From contig CAZPSA010000018.1 in assembly GCA_964589375.1 (NCBI GenBank), positions 1-20,954 of the forward strand: DNA of 20,954 bases, written 5' to 3'. Source of the DNA: CAG-533 sp964589375. GTDB taxonomy: Bacteria; Bacillota_I; Bacilli_A; RF39; UBA660. A program made the position numbers and the translations under genes. Positions 1 to 6,536 of this stretch are shown piece by piece; positions within the stretch are counted from its first letter, which is position 1, and each line of letters begins with the position of its first letter. The notes beneath the pieces are model-generated. The model saw only the letters and a list, made by a program, of their open reading frames with translations, was not told where the DNA came from and searched no databases.

Positions 1-1
1 A

Positions 2-418
2 TATTATAATTTAGATGACAATAAATATATATTTATTTTAAGAGAAGTAAACAAACTAAGAAATGCTGTTGCTCATAATTCTTGTATAATATGTGATTTA
101 GATAAAAAAGATAATATACATAGAGTTGATACTTTAGTTATTAATTATTTAAAAGCTTGTGAAATTGGTAAAGAAAATAGAAACACTAAACTTTCTAATT
201 CGAGAATAAGGCAAATCACCTATACTTTATATATGTTTAATATTATAGTAAGTAGTGAAGACGTAAAGAATAATGTTAAACATGATATTACAAAATTGTT
301 TTATGAACGAATAATTTTAAATGGAAAGTACTATACTAATAATGGACTATTGAAATCCATATATAATTACTTTGATAAAATTATTGAAAAAAATTATAAA
401 GAAAATTTGGACCAATAG
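2..418 (+). CDS. Abi_2/AbiF-like HEPN abortive-infection protein, 3' part only
   Basis: The reading frame is open from base 2 to the TAG stop at 416-418 (138 residues), so the gene enters from outside the window and its start is not visible. An R-N-A-V-A-H motif at codons 20-25 (bases 59-76) is an R-x4-H HEPN ribonuclease signature, in the context expected for the C-terminal half of Abi_2 (AbiD/AbiF) proteins. The following helix-rich segment (S-R-I-R-Q-I-T-Y-T-L-Y-M-F near bases 200-232) also resembles that family. Family members are toxic RNases or abortive-infection effectors against phage. An ATG at 233 is internal and has no ribosome binding site, so it is not a start. A strong promoter begins 2 nt after the stop. 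The assignment comes from motif recognition on a partial protein; another HEPN protein is the main alternative. Confidence 0.62.
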   Translation, partial: YYNLDDNKYIFILREVNKLRNAVAHNSCIICDLDKKDNIHRVDTLVINYLKACEIGKENRNTKLSNSRIRQITYTLYMFNIIVSSEDVKNNVKHDITKLFYERIILNGKYYTNNGLLKSIYNYFDKIIEKNYKENLDQ

Positions 419-419
419 T

Positions 420-448
420 TTGACATAGAAAAATATTTATGATATATT
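420..448 (+). promoter_or_regulatory. Near-consensus sigma-A promoter for a small RNA
   Basis: TTGACA at 420-425, a 17-nt spacer and TATATT at 443-448 make this the best promoter in the window. Transcription should start near 455. It begins 2 nt after the stop of the Abi-like gene and is followed within about 30 nt by a terminator-type hairpin, so it seems to serve a very short RNA rather than the distant downstream gene. Confidence 0.7.
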
Positions 449-454
449 ATCTAT

Positions 455-517
455 GCAAGGAAAAAATGTTAAATCATTTTTGTAAGGGGTCTATTTTTGG
501 ATAGAGCCCTATTTTTC
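455..517 (+). ncRNA. Predicted ~60-nt structured RNA downstream of the HEPN gene
   Basis: From the predicted start near 455 the transcript holds two consecutive hairpins. The first is a perfect 7-bp stem, AAAAATG (462-468) with CATTTTT (475-481) around a 6-nt loop. The second is a 10-position stem with one mismatch, AGGGGTCTAT (485-494) with ATAGAGCCCT (501-510) around TTTTGG, running into a U-rich tract (512-516). The second has the form of an intrinsic terminator. AAGG at 457-460 followed by ATG at 466 could also express a 12-residue peptide. Promoter, hairpins and terminator are seen directly; an RNA function, for instance as an antitoxin or regulator of the neighbouring HEPN protein, is inference. 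It could instead be a leader or attenuator. Confidence 0.5.
485..517 (+). terminator. Intrinsic terminator after the small RNA
   Basis: A 10-position stem with a single G-G mismatch and a 6-nt loop is followed by ATTTTTCT. It would end both the short RNA started near 455 and read-through from the Abi-like gene. Confidence 0.6.
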
Positions 518-630
518 TACAAAAAAGTAATCAAAAGAAGACGTTAAGTCAATTAGTTAAAAATTTATATTAAGGCGTTCCAAACGATACTGCTGCACAA
601 GCCGCTATTAAAAATAGTGGTAATAAATAA
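505..630 (+). pseudogene. Short decayed coding remnant, family not recognised
   Basis: One frame is protein-like from 505 to the TAA at 628-630, broken only by an in-frame TAA at 571-573. The part after the break reads G-V-P-N-D-T-A-A-Q-A-A-I-K-N-S-G-N-K, an ordinary-looking soluble C-terminus. No ATG with a ribosome binding site precedes it. I cannot name the parent family. It may be the tail of a gene lost by deletion, in keeping with the decayed ATPase 1.4 kb downstream, or chance. Confidence 0.3.
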
Positions 631-781
631 TTGGTTATTTCATACACTTAATTGTATACTATAGCTGATATTTTCATAAAATTGTAGTCTATTTATAGTG
701 CTACTTTAAAAGTGGTGAAAATTTTTTTCACTTTCAGGTGGTGCGATTAATAAATGATCCTGGTTGAAAATGTAGAATAAC

Positions 782-808
782 TTCTATCTATTGATAGGGT
801 TTTCTTTT
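782..808 (+). terminator. Possible intrinsic terminator upstream of the MBL-fold gene
   Basis: A 7-bp stem with two G-U pairs and a TATT loop is followed by a T-rich tract. The stem is weak, and the element overlaps the expected promoter region of the gene at 843. Confidence 0.35.
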
Positions 809-814
809 ATTTTG

Positions 815-835
815 TGATATATTTTATATAAGGAG
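815..835 (+). promoter_or_regulatory. Extended -10 promoter and RBS of the MBL-fold gene
   Basis: TG-A-TATATT lies at 815-823, without a good -35. AGGAG at 831-835 is 7 nt from the ATG. If this promoter is used, the leader is only about 13 nt. Confidence 0.35.
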
Positions 836-842
836 TGAAACA

Positions 843-1964
843 ATGATAGATAATATAATAAAATTAGTAAATAATAAAGCTTTTGGGACGGTTTTAGTAA
901 TCGTATTAGTCATAATTATTATTGTATTTTTATTTTTAAAGTTGTGGCTTCCTTTCGGTGGGACAGTAACAAAAGATGACGTTAGTGATTATTCAAAGAG
1001 AGCTAAAAATTACAAAAATGGTAAATTTTATAATGAGAATGAATTTGAAATGATTTATAGCAATCCATCTAAAAACTACTATGTTTCTAATAAAAAACAA
1101 GTGCCAGAAAACAAAATAAAATCGGAAAAACTGGAAGTTTTAGGTACTTTAGAAAATGAGTTAAGTATTACTTGGTTGGGACATTCTAGCACTTTAATTC
1201 AAATGCATGGTTTAAAAATATTAATAGATCCAGTATTTAGTGAGTGCTCTTCGCCAGTGTCTTTTATTGGGCCAAAACGTTTTAGTGAGCTTCCGCAAGG
1301 AATAAATGATTTGTCAAAAATAGATATTGTAATTATTACTCATGATCATTATGACCATTTAGACTATAATACAATTAAAATGATTGATAGCAAAGTAAGC
1401 AAATATGTCGTGCCGTTAGGAGTAGAAAATCATTTAGAAAGATGGGGAATTACGCAAAATAAAATAGTTAATATGGCTTGGTGGGAAGAAATTAATGTAG
1501 ATGGTCTTACGATAGGTTGTACGCCCGCAAGACATTATTCTAGAAGAGGTATTAATGATAGTTATAAAACTTTGTGGGCATCTTTTGTATTGTTAGATGA
1601 ACACTATAAAGTATTTAATAGTGGTGATACTGGTTTTCAACAACATTTTGCGGAAATTCATGATAAATATGGTGATTTTGATTTAGCTTTAATTGATACT
1701 GGTCAGTATGATACTAGATGGAAATCTACTCATATGGTTCCGGAGGAAGCAGTAGAAGCTGGGAAAATGTTAAAAGCTAAAACTATAATGCCTATTCATT
1801 GGGGAACCTTTAAATTAGCTAATCACCCTTGGGATGATGCTGTGGAAAGATTTACGCAAGCGGCTGAAAGAGAAAATCAATCTTATATAACGCCTAAAAT
1901 TGGAGAAACTGTGAATTTGAATAGAGAATATAATAATATTAAATGGTGGCAAAATTTAACTTAA
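843..1964 (+). CDS. Membrane-anchored MBL-fold metallo-hydrolase (NAPE-PLD/UlaG-like)
   Basis: 373 residues. A single hydrophobic segment at about 14-36 should anchor the protein in the membrane. The rest is a metallo-beta-lactamase-fold hydrolase of the Lactamase_B_2 branch, which includes NAPE-phospholipase D, RomA-like and UlaG-like enzymes. Visible signatures are T-W-L-G-H-S-S-T (110-117), the metal motif H-D-H-Y-D-H (167-172), A-R-H-Y-S (229-233), N-S-G-D-T-G (259-264, metal-bridging D262) and P-I-H-W-G-T (317-322, H319). All zinc ligands of the fold appear present, so the enzyme should be active. A phosphodiester such as a phospholipid head group or a cyclic phosphate is a plausible substrate, but this is family knowledge only. 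AGGAG lies 7 nt before the ATG. It is monocistronic, flanked by non-coding DNA and a pseudogene. Confidence 0.85.
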   Translation: MIDNIIKLVNNKAFGTVLVIVLVIIIIVFLFLKLWLPFGGTVTKDDVSDYSKRAKNYKNGKFYNENEFEMIYSNPSKNYYVSNKKQVPENKIKSEKLEVLGTLENELSITWLGHSSTLIQMHGLKILIDPVFSECSSPVSFIGPKRFSELPQGINDLSKIDIVIITHDHYDHLDYNTIKMIDSKVSKYVVPLGVENHLERWGITQNKIVNMAWWEEINVDGLTIGCTPARHYSRRGINDSYKTLWASFVLLDEHYKVFNSGDTGFQQHFAEIHDKYGDFDLALIDTGQYDTRWKSTHMVPEEAVEAGKMLKAKTIMPIHWGTFKLANHPWDDAVERFTQAAERENQSYITPKIGETVNLNREYNNIKWWQNLT

Positions 1965-1994
1965 AATTTTTGATTTTATGTTTAAAATATTACT

Positions 1995-2040
1995 TTGATA
2001 TATATTATAAAACAGGTATATATACAAATAATCTAAAAGG
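1995..2040 (+). promoter_or_regulatory. Retained promoter and RBS of the decayed ATPase gene
   Basis: TTGATA (1995-2000), an 18-nt spacer and TATATA (2019-2024) form a good promoter. AAAGG at 2036-2040 lies 8 nt from the ATG at 2049. The expression signals survive although the gene behind them is broken. Confidence 0.45.
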
Positions 2041-2048
2041 TATATTAT

Positions 2049-2691
2049 ATGAAAGAATATAAAAGAATAATTGCCAGAGAACTATTAAAAAGAAATTAAA
2101 GGCAAGGGAGCTGTTTTGTTTCAAGACGTTAAGAAGATAAGGAACAAAATATAAGTTTATCAGATTTAAATTCTAGTTTATTATTAACTGGGAAACTCCT
2201 AGGTTAATTGATGAATGCAGATATCCTCTAAATTATGGGACACTGTGAGATTTGAAGTTGATTACCTAAAGAAGGTCAATTTATCTTAAATGGCTCCACA
2301 GTACCAGTAAATATGGATAATAGTCTTTCTAGTTAGTTTAGTATACTGGGAAAAATAAGTACTATGTAACACTTGAAGATATTGCTTATTTAGGTTGTAG
2401 AGGTGGTTAGTCAAGAAGTATTTTATGGGAAAGATATTGCCTTAAAACAAGCTTGCGATTATTTTGGCCGTAGTTAACTTCGATATTTCTCGGGCTGATA
2501 ATATAAATAGAAATCCAGATAGAGCAAAAAATTAAGAAAGTTGAGGAAAATTTGCTAAGATTAGAAATAAAATTAACACCGAAAAAATGAATAATCCGGC
2601 TTTTTAAATGATTTTAACCGCTACTGGGAGATCTGATTATCATAAAGATTATGTGATATATATTGTTCCTATTAGTTATTTAAAAGACTAA
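2049..2691 (+). pseudogene. Decayed AAA+ ATPase with DUF4143-type C-terminus
   Basis: Pieces of one protein follow in the right order but in shifting frames. The N-terminus M-K-E-Y-K-R-I-I-A-R-E-L-L-K-R-N ends at a TAA (2097-2099). Next come G-K-G-A-V-L-F, then S-L-S-D-L-N-S-S-L-L-L-T-G, then P-R-L-I-D-E, then L-W-D-T-V-R-F-E-V-D and G-Q-F-I-L-N-G-S-T-V-P-V. Further on are D-I-A-Y-L-G-C-R-G-G followed by TAG where the family has Trp, then D-I-S-R-A-D-N-I-N-R-N-P, and a C-terminus ending I-Y-I-V-P-I-S-Y-L-K-D. This is the order of the ATP-binding DUF4143 family common in Bacillota. The Walker A G-K-T region is missing. At 643 bp it is about half the usual gene length, so internal deletions are likely. 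It cannot make a working ATPase. Confidence 0.8.
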
Positions 2692-2718
2692 ATTCTATTT
2701 CCACAAATAGAATTTTTT
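2690..2718 (+). terminator. Intrinsic terminator after the ATPase pseudogene
   Basis: ATTCTATTT and AAATAGAAT form a perfect 9-bp stem around CCAC, followed by a run of seven T. It starts at the residual stop codon (2689-2691) and insulates the polysaccharide locus from upstream transcription. Confidence 0.75.
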
Positions 2719-2817
2719 TAATCCTTATTTTATCCGATTTAAATAATAGTTAATCTATATGTTAATTTTAGTAAATTAAATAATGTTTCAGATTTTAAAA
2801 AATTGTTTTAAAAACTA

Positions 2818-2846
2818 TTGCAAATTTTGAATATTTGCTATAGAAT
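2818..2846 (+). promoter_or_regulatory. Promoter of the polysaccharide locus
   Basis: TTGCAA (2818-2823), a 17-nt spacer and TAGAAT (2841-2846). A TG-C sits before TATAGA (2839-2844), giving an alternative extended -10. Transcription should start near 2853, immediately before a 22-bp palindrome. Confidence 0.6.
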
Positions 2847-2854
2847 AGCCATTA

Positions 2855-2876
2855 ATTGATTAATCGATTAGTCAAT
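2855..2876. promoter_or_regulatory. Operator-like 22-bp inverted repeat at the capsule promoter
   Basis: The two 11-bp halves, ATTGATTAATC and GATTAGTCAAT, are inverted copies with one mismatched position, centred on the perfect palindrome TAATCGATTA. There is no loop, which fits a protein-binding site better than an RNA hairpin. It covers the predicted transcription start, where a bound protein would block initiation or early elongation. The TetR-type regulator ending this locus (12334-12906) is an obvious candidate, but the link is inference. Confidence 0.45.
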
Positions 2877-2897
2877 AAAAGTTTTGGGGTGATTTTG

Positions 2898-3551
2898 ATG
2901 AAATATGACACAATACAAGATGGTGTGGTTTGTTTTAAAATTGATAAAATTTATATCGGAATAAAAAGTATAATTGATTTTATTTTGGCTTCTTTGGCTT
3001 TTGTTATTCTTTTACCTTTATTTTTAATTATTACATTATTAATTAAAATTGATAGTAAGGGTCCAGCTATTTATAAGCAACAAAGATATGGTAAAAATGG
3101 TCAAATATTTAGTATTTATAAATTTAGAACTATGGTTTCAAATGCTGATGAAGTAATGAAAAATTTTACGAAGGAGCAAAAAGAAGAATTTGCCATGTTC
3201 TTTAAATTAACTAATGATCCAAGAATTACTAAAATAGGAAAAATTTTAAGGAAAACTTCTTTAGATGAATTACCGCAGTTAATTAATATCATAAAAGGAG
3301 ATATGTCTATAATTGGACCTAGACCGGTTGTTTTAAATGAAATTACCAAATATGGGGGGGTAAAAGATAAGTATTTATCACTTAAACCAGGACTAACAGG
3401 TTGGTGGGCTTGCAATGGTCGGAGCATTACATCATATGAGGAAAGAATAAAGTTGGAAATGTATTATATCGATCATGTTTCATTTAAACTTGATCTAAAA
3501 TGTTTGCTAAAAACAGTTGTTGCCATTTTAAAAAGAGAAGGGGCAATGTAA
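2898..3551 (+). CDS. Undecaprenyl-phosphate sugar-1-phosphate transferase (priming phosphoglycosyl transferase)
   Basis: This enzyme should start repeat-unit synthesis by moving a sugar phosphate from a nucleotide sugar onto undecaprenyl phosphate at the inner face of the membrane. It has 217 residues, the size of a minimal monotopic bacterial sugar transferase (WcaJ C-terminal/EpsL type). Visible are one hydrophobic re-entrant segment (about 24-50), R-Y-G-K-N-G (63-68), Y-K-F-R-T-M (74-79), the catalytic Asp-Glu pair in S-L-D-E-L-P-Q (D123/E124), I-G-P-R-P (139-143) and K-P-G-L-T-G (163-168). The ATG at 2898 is preferred because GGGGTGA lies 5 nt upstream; an in-frame TTG at 2856 falls inside the palindrome and lacks a ribosome binding site. 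The sugar cannot be told from sequence. First gene of the locus; the next gene overlaps its stop by 1 nt. Confidence 0.9.
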   Translation: MKYDTIQDGVVCFKIDKIYIGIKSIIDFILASLAFVILLPLFLIITLLIKIDSKGPAIYKQQRYGKNGQIFSIYKFRTMVSNADEVMKNFTKEQKEEFAMFFKLTNDPRITKIGKILRKTSLDELPQLINIIKGDMSIIGPRPVVLNEITKYGGVKDKYLSLKPGLTGWWACNGRSITSYEERIKLEMYYIDHVSFKLDLKCLLKTVVAILKREGAM

Positions 3552-4378
3552 TGAAATATAGTGTATTAATGTCTGTATACATTAAAGATCGACCTGCTTA
3601 TTTAGAAGAAAGTATAAAAAGTATTTTAAATCAAACTATTTTGCCTGATGATTTTGTTATAGTTAAAGATGGATGTTTAACTAAAAAGCTTGATAATATT
3701 ATTGCAAAGTATCAAAATCAATATGATTTTATTAATGTTTTAAGTCTTGAAAAGAATTCGGGTTTAGGCAATGCCTTAAAGATTGGCCTTTTAAAATGTA
3801 AGAATGAAATAGTGGCTAGAATGGATGCAGATGATCACAGCTTTCCCACGAGAATGGAAACCCAGCTTAAATTTTTAGAAAATAATCCTGATATTGATAT
3901 TGTTGGCTTGCAAATAATTGAGTTTATAGATGATATAAATAATCCATGTACGCTTCATGACTTTCCATTAAACCATGAAGAAATTGTAAAATATGCTCAT
4001 TCGAGAAATCCTTTTTCACATCCAACAGTTATGTTTAGAAAATCTAAGGTTATAGAGGCTGGTAATTATGAACAATTTTATTTATGTGAAGACTACGATT
4101 TATGGATTAGAATGATTAAAAATGGCTGTAAATGTGCTAATATTGAGCAAAGACTTCTTGCTTTTAGAGTTGGTAGTGATTTTTATAAAAGAAGAGGCGG
4201 GATAAAATACGTTAAATCAATTAATAATTTAATGCGTAGAAATATGAAAAATGGGTTCTTTACTAAAAAAGATTACTTAAAAAACATAATAATTAGAAGT
4301 ACAATTTATTTAATGCCTAATAATTTAAGAGGTTTCATTTATAGTAAATTTCTAAGAAAGAGAGCAAATCATGATTAG
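3551..4378 (+). CDS. GT2 family glycosyltransferase (AmsE-like)
   Basis: 275 residues with a GT-A fold start, S-V-L-M-S-V-Y (4-10), the acidic metal/nucleotide motif M-D-A-D-D (91-95) and a C-E-D-Y-D-L-W stretch (179-185) typical of the acceptor side of GT2 enzymes. The overall layout resembles AmsE and related capsule glycosyltransferases, which transfer a sugar from a nucleotide sugar to the lipid-linked intermediate in the cytoplasm. The start ATG (3551-3553) shares its A with the TAA of the priming enzyme, so the two are probably translationally coupled. A longer in-frame version starting at 3500 would overlap the upstream coding region by 50 nt and is not favoured. Donor and acceptor are unknown. 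Confidence 0.87.
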   Translation: MKYSVLMSVYIKDRPAYLEESIKSILNQTILPDDFVIVKDGCLTKKLDNIIAKYQNQYDFINVLSLEKNSGLGNALKIGLLKCKNEIVARMDADDHSFPTRMETQLKFLENNPDIDIVGLQIIEFIDDINNPCTLHDFPLNHEEIVKYAHSRNPFSHPTVMFRKSKVIEAGNYEQFYLCEDYDLWIRMIKNGCKCANIEQRLLAFRVGSDFYKRRGGIKYVKSINNLMRRNMKNGFFTKKDYLKNIIIRSTIYLMPNNLRGFIYSKFLRKRANHD

Positions 4379-5465
4379 AATATTACACGTAGTTCCTAAT
4401 ATGAATAGAGGTGGACTTGAAACCTTTATTATGAATGTATATCGTAATATTAACAAAGATGAATTTCAATTTGATTTTCTTGAACACTATCAAGAAATAT
4501 CTGCGTATGATGAGGAAATAAAATCTTTGGGAGGAACTATTTATCACTTATCATTTCGTAATGATAAAAATATTATTAAATATATAAATGATTTAAATAG
4601 ATTTTTTGATGAGCACAAAGAATATCAGATTATTCACTGCCATATGGCAAGTATAAGTGCAATATTATTTATTATTGCTAAAAAACATGGGATTAAAATA
4701 AGAATAGCCCATAGTCACAATAGTGCTACTGAGAAAACTCTTAAAGGTGTTGTTAAACGTTTCCTATCTTCGTTTGTAAAATATACTTCAACTATAAATT
4801 TTGCTTGCTCACAATTAGCGGGACAATATTTATTTAAAAATAAAAAATTTGAAATAATCCCCAATGCTATTGACTTAGAAAAATATCAATATAATTCTAC
4901 AGTAAGACAAAACCTAAGAAAAGAATATGGTCTTGAAAATAAATTCGTAATTGGTCATGTTGGAAGATTTTGTCTACAGAAAAATCATGACTTTTTAATA
5001 GATATATTTTATGAATATCAGTTAAAAAATCCTCGCGCGGTGTTAGTTTTAGTTGGAACTGGAAATAGAGAAAACGCTATTAAAAATAAAGTAAATAAAC
5101 TAGGATTAAACAATAAAGTTATATTTCTAGGGGTAAGAAAAGATGTAAATGATTTATATTCCATGTTTGATTTATTTTTATTTCCTTCCAAGTTCGAAGG
5201 TTTACCTTTAACTCTTGTAGAAGCCGAAGCAAGTGCTTTGCCTATAATAGCCAGTCAAAATATATCTAAAGAGTGTGTTATTTCGGATAAAATTTATTTT
5301 CTAGATATTAAAGATAAAACTATTTGGTTAAATAAAATAAATGAACTACGCTTACAAAAAAGAGAGGATGTTTGCTTTAATCAAAATAAAGAGAAATTTG
5401 ATATAAAAAAATTAACCCTTTATTTAGAAGAAAAGTATCATATTTATAATCAAACTATTAAATAA
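4371..5465 (+). CDS. GT4 family glycosyltransferase (EpsF-like)
   Basis: 364 residues with the two-domain GT-B layout. The N-terminal glycine loop R-G-G-L-E-T lies at 13-18, H-C-H-M at 89-92 and V-G-R-F near 197-200. The retaining GT4 signature E-x7-E (F-E-G-L-P-L-T-L-V-E, E276 and E284) binds the nucleotide sugar. Closest in appearance to EpsF-type exopolysaccharide glycosyltransferases. It overlaps the preceding gene by 8 nt, with only a weak AAGAGAG upstream, so coupling is likely. It should add one sugar of the repeat unit at the cytoplasmic membrane face. Specificity cannot be read. Confidence 0.88.
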   Translation: MIRILHVVPNMNRGGLETFIMNVYRNINKDEFQFDFLEHYQEISAYDEEIKSLGGTIYHLSFRNDKNIIKYINDLNRFFDEHKEYQIIHCHMASISAILFIIAKKHGIKIRIAHSHNSATEKTLKGVVKRFLSSFVKYTSTINFACSQLAGQYLFKNKKFEIIPNAIDLEKYQYNSTVRQNLRKEYGLENKFVIGHVGRFCLQKNHDFLIDIFYEYQLKNPRAVLVLVGTGNRENAIKNKVNKLGLNNKVIFLGVRKDVNDLYSMFDLFLFPSKFEGLPLTLVEAEASALPIIASQNISKECVISDKIYFLDIKDKTIWLNKINELRLQKREDVCFNQNKEKFDIKKLTLYLEEKYHIYNQTIK

Positions 5466-5480
5466 AAAGGAGGAGCTAAA

Positions 5481-6536
5481 ATGATAACTAGTTATATAAT
5501 TTTAATATTATCAATATTATTTAGATATTTTCAATTTTATAATATCGTAGATAATAACACTTTACTTTGTTATGCATTTGTTTTAGTAATATTTTTCTTA
5601 AGCTTTATTAAAATATTAAACTTAAGATTTAATAAAAAAATGTTTGTAACAGCCCTGATAATTCTATCGATATCATTTACAATATTCTTTTTAAATACAG
5701 ATGATAACTTATTTATCTATGGTTTAATTGCTTTAGCGTTTATTGATATTGATAATAAAAAATTGATTAAAGTATTTTTTATAACATCTCTAACTATGTA
5801 TATAACGACAATTACTCTTAATCAACTGGGAATTATTTCATCAAATGATATTCTAAGAGATGGAGATGTTTTATCGTCAATAAGATATTCCTTAGGATTT
5901 GGTCATGTTAATTCAGTGTTTCTATATTACTTGCCAATCGCATATTCGGGATTTTACTTATTTCATGAGCATAAAATTTATAAATGGTTAGTTTTAGCTG
6001 CTGCTATAATATTATTTATTTTAAGTAACTGCCGAACTGGGTTAGTCTTTTCCTTAGTATTCTTCTTTTTAATGATTATAAAAGATAAAAAGATAATAGA
6101 TTATTTAGCTAAGATTTTAAAATATCTATTTCCTATACTAACTGTAGCGAGTATAGTTGCTGTCTTATTATGGGGTAGTAGTAAAAATAATTCTTTAAAC
6201 TTATTATTGAGTAATAGATTATCAAATGCTTTCTTTTATATTAAAAATGGATATTTGTTTTCCTTCTTTGGAAATAATATTGCTAATAAAATGGCTTTAG
6301 ACAATTTATATATTAATTTACTTGTTACTCTTGGAATATTTAGTTATTTCTTATATTGGTTTTTATATCAAAAAGGTGCGTCATTAATTAAAGATAAAAA
6401 ATTAGTTATTATTACTTTGCTATATTTATTATATGGTTTAAGTGAAGCAAACACTACGGGTAATTTCATGTTAATAATATTTATTAAAGAAATATTGTTA
6501 AATGCTAAAAATGAGGATTTTTATGGCCAAAATTAG
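5481..6536 (+). CDS. Wzy-like polysaccharide polymerase, multi-pass membrane protein
   Basis: 351 residues, almost all hydrophobic, with about ten membrane segments and few conserved soluble parts. The stretch R-Y-S-L-G-F-G-H-V-N (134-143) and the later S-N-C-R-T-G (about 182-187) match the conserved arginine/glycine loops seen in Wzy and O-antigen ligase-like polymerases of Gram-positive capsule loci. The role would be joining lipid-linked repeat units outside the membrane. Sequence conservation in this family is poor, so the call rests on topology, these motifs and position between glycosyltransferases and a flippase. An unusually strong AAGGAGGAG (5467-5475) lies 5 nt before the ATG. The next gene overlaps its end by 14 nt. 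Confidence 0.75.
   Translation: MITSYIILILSILFRYFQFYNIVDNNTLLCYAFVLVIFFLSFIKILNLRFNKKMFVTALIILSISFTIFFLNTDDNLFIYGLIALAFIDIDNKKLIKVFFITSLTMYITTITLNQLGIISSNDILRDGDVLSSIRYSLGFGHVNSVFLYYLPIAYSGFYLFHEHKIYKWLVLAAAIILFILSNCRTGLVFSLVFFFLMIIKDKKIIDYLAKILKYLFPILTVASIVAVLLWGSSKNNSLNLLLSNRLSNAFFYIKNGYLFSFFGNNIANKMALDNLYINLLVTLGIFSYFLYWFLYQKGASLIKDKKLVIITLLYLLYGLSEANTTGNFMLIIFIKEILLNAKNEDFYGQN

Larger units (their letters stand above)
631..842 (+). other. Non-coding spacer with hairpins and a possible promoter
   Basis: No convincing gene was found. TTGGTT (631-636), 18 nt and TATACT (655-660) form a possible weak promoter. GTGAAAA (715-721) and TTTTCAC (725-731) form a 7-bp hairpin without a U-tract behind it. 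TTCTATC (782-788) and GATAGGG (793-799), with two G-U pairs, followed by TTTTCTTTT, form a possible terminator. TG-A-TATATT at 815-823 is an extended -10 element just upstream of the ribosome binding site of the next gene. Confidence 0.4.

Noticed and set aside
2856..2897. Longer version of the priming transferase starting at TTG 2856
   Set aside because: No ribosome binding site, the codon lies inside the 22-bp palindrome at the transcription start, and ATG 2898 has GGGGTGA 5 nt upstream.
3116..3427. Antisense reading frame of 103 codons within the priming transferase
   Set aside because: A shadow of a well-conserved gene, with no ribosome binding site or recognisable protein. The same holds for antisense frames at 16526-16762, 17329-17586, 19566-19769 and 20657-20845.
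3500..3550. Upstream extension of the first GT2 gene from ATG 3500
   Set aside because: It would lie entirely within the 3' end of the priming transferase in another frame and adds residues foreign to the GT2 fold; the TAATG overlap at 3549-3553 is the normal start.
6502..6522. Extension of the GT2 gene start to ATG 6502
   Set aside because: The seven extra residues have no family match, there is no ribosome binding site, and GAGG sits correctly before ATG 6523.
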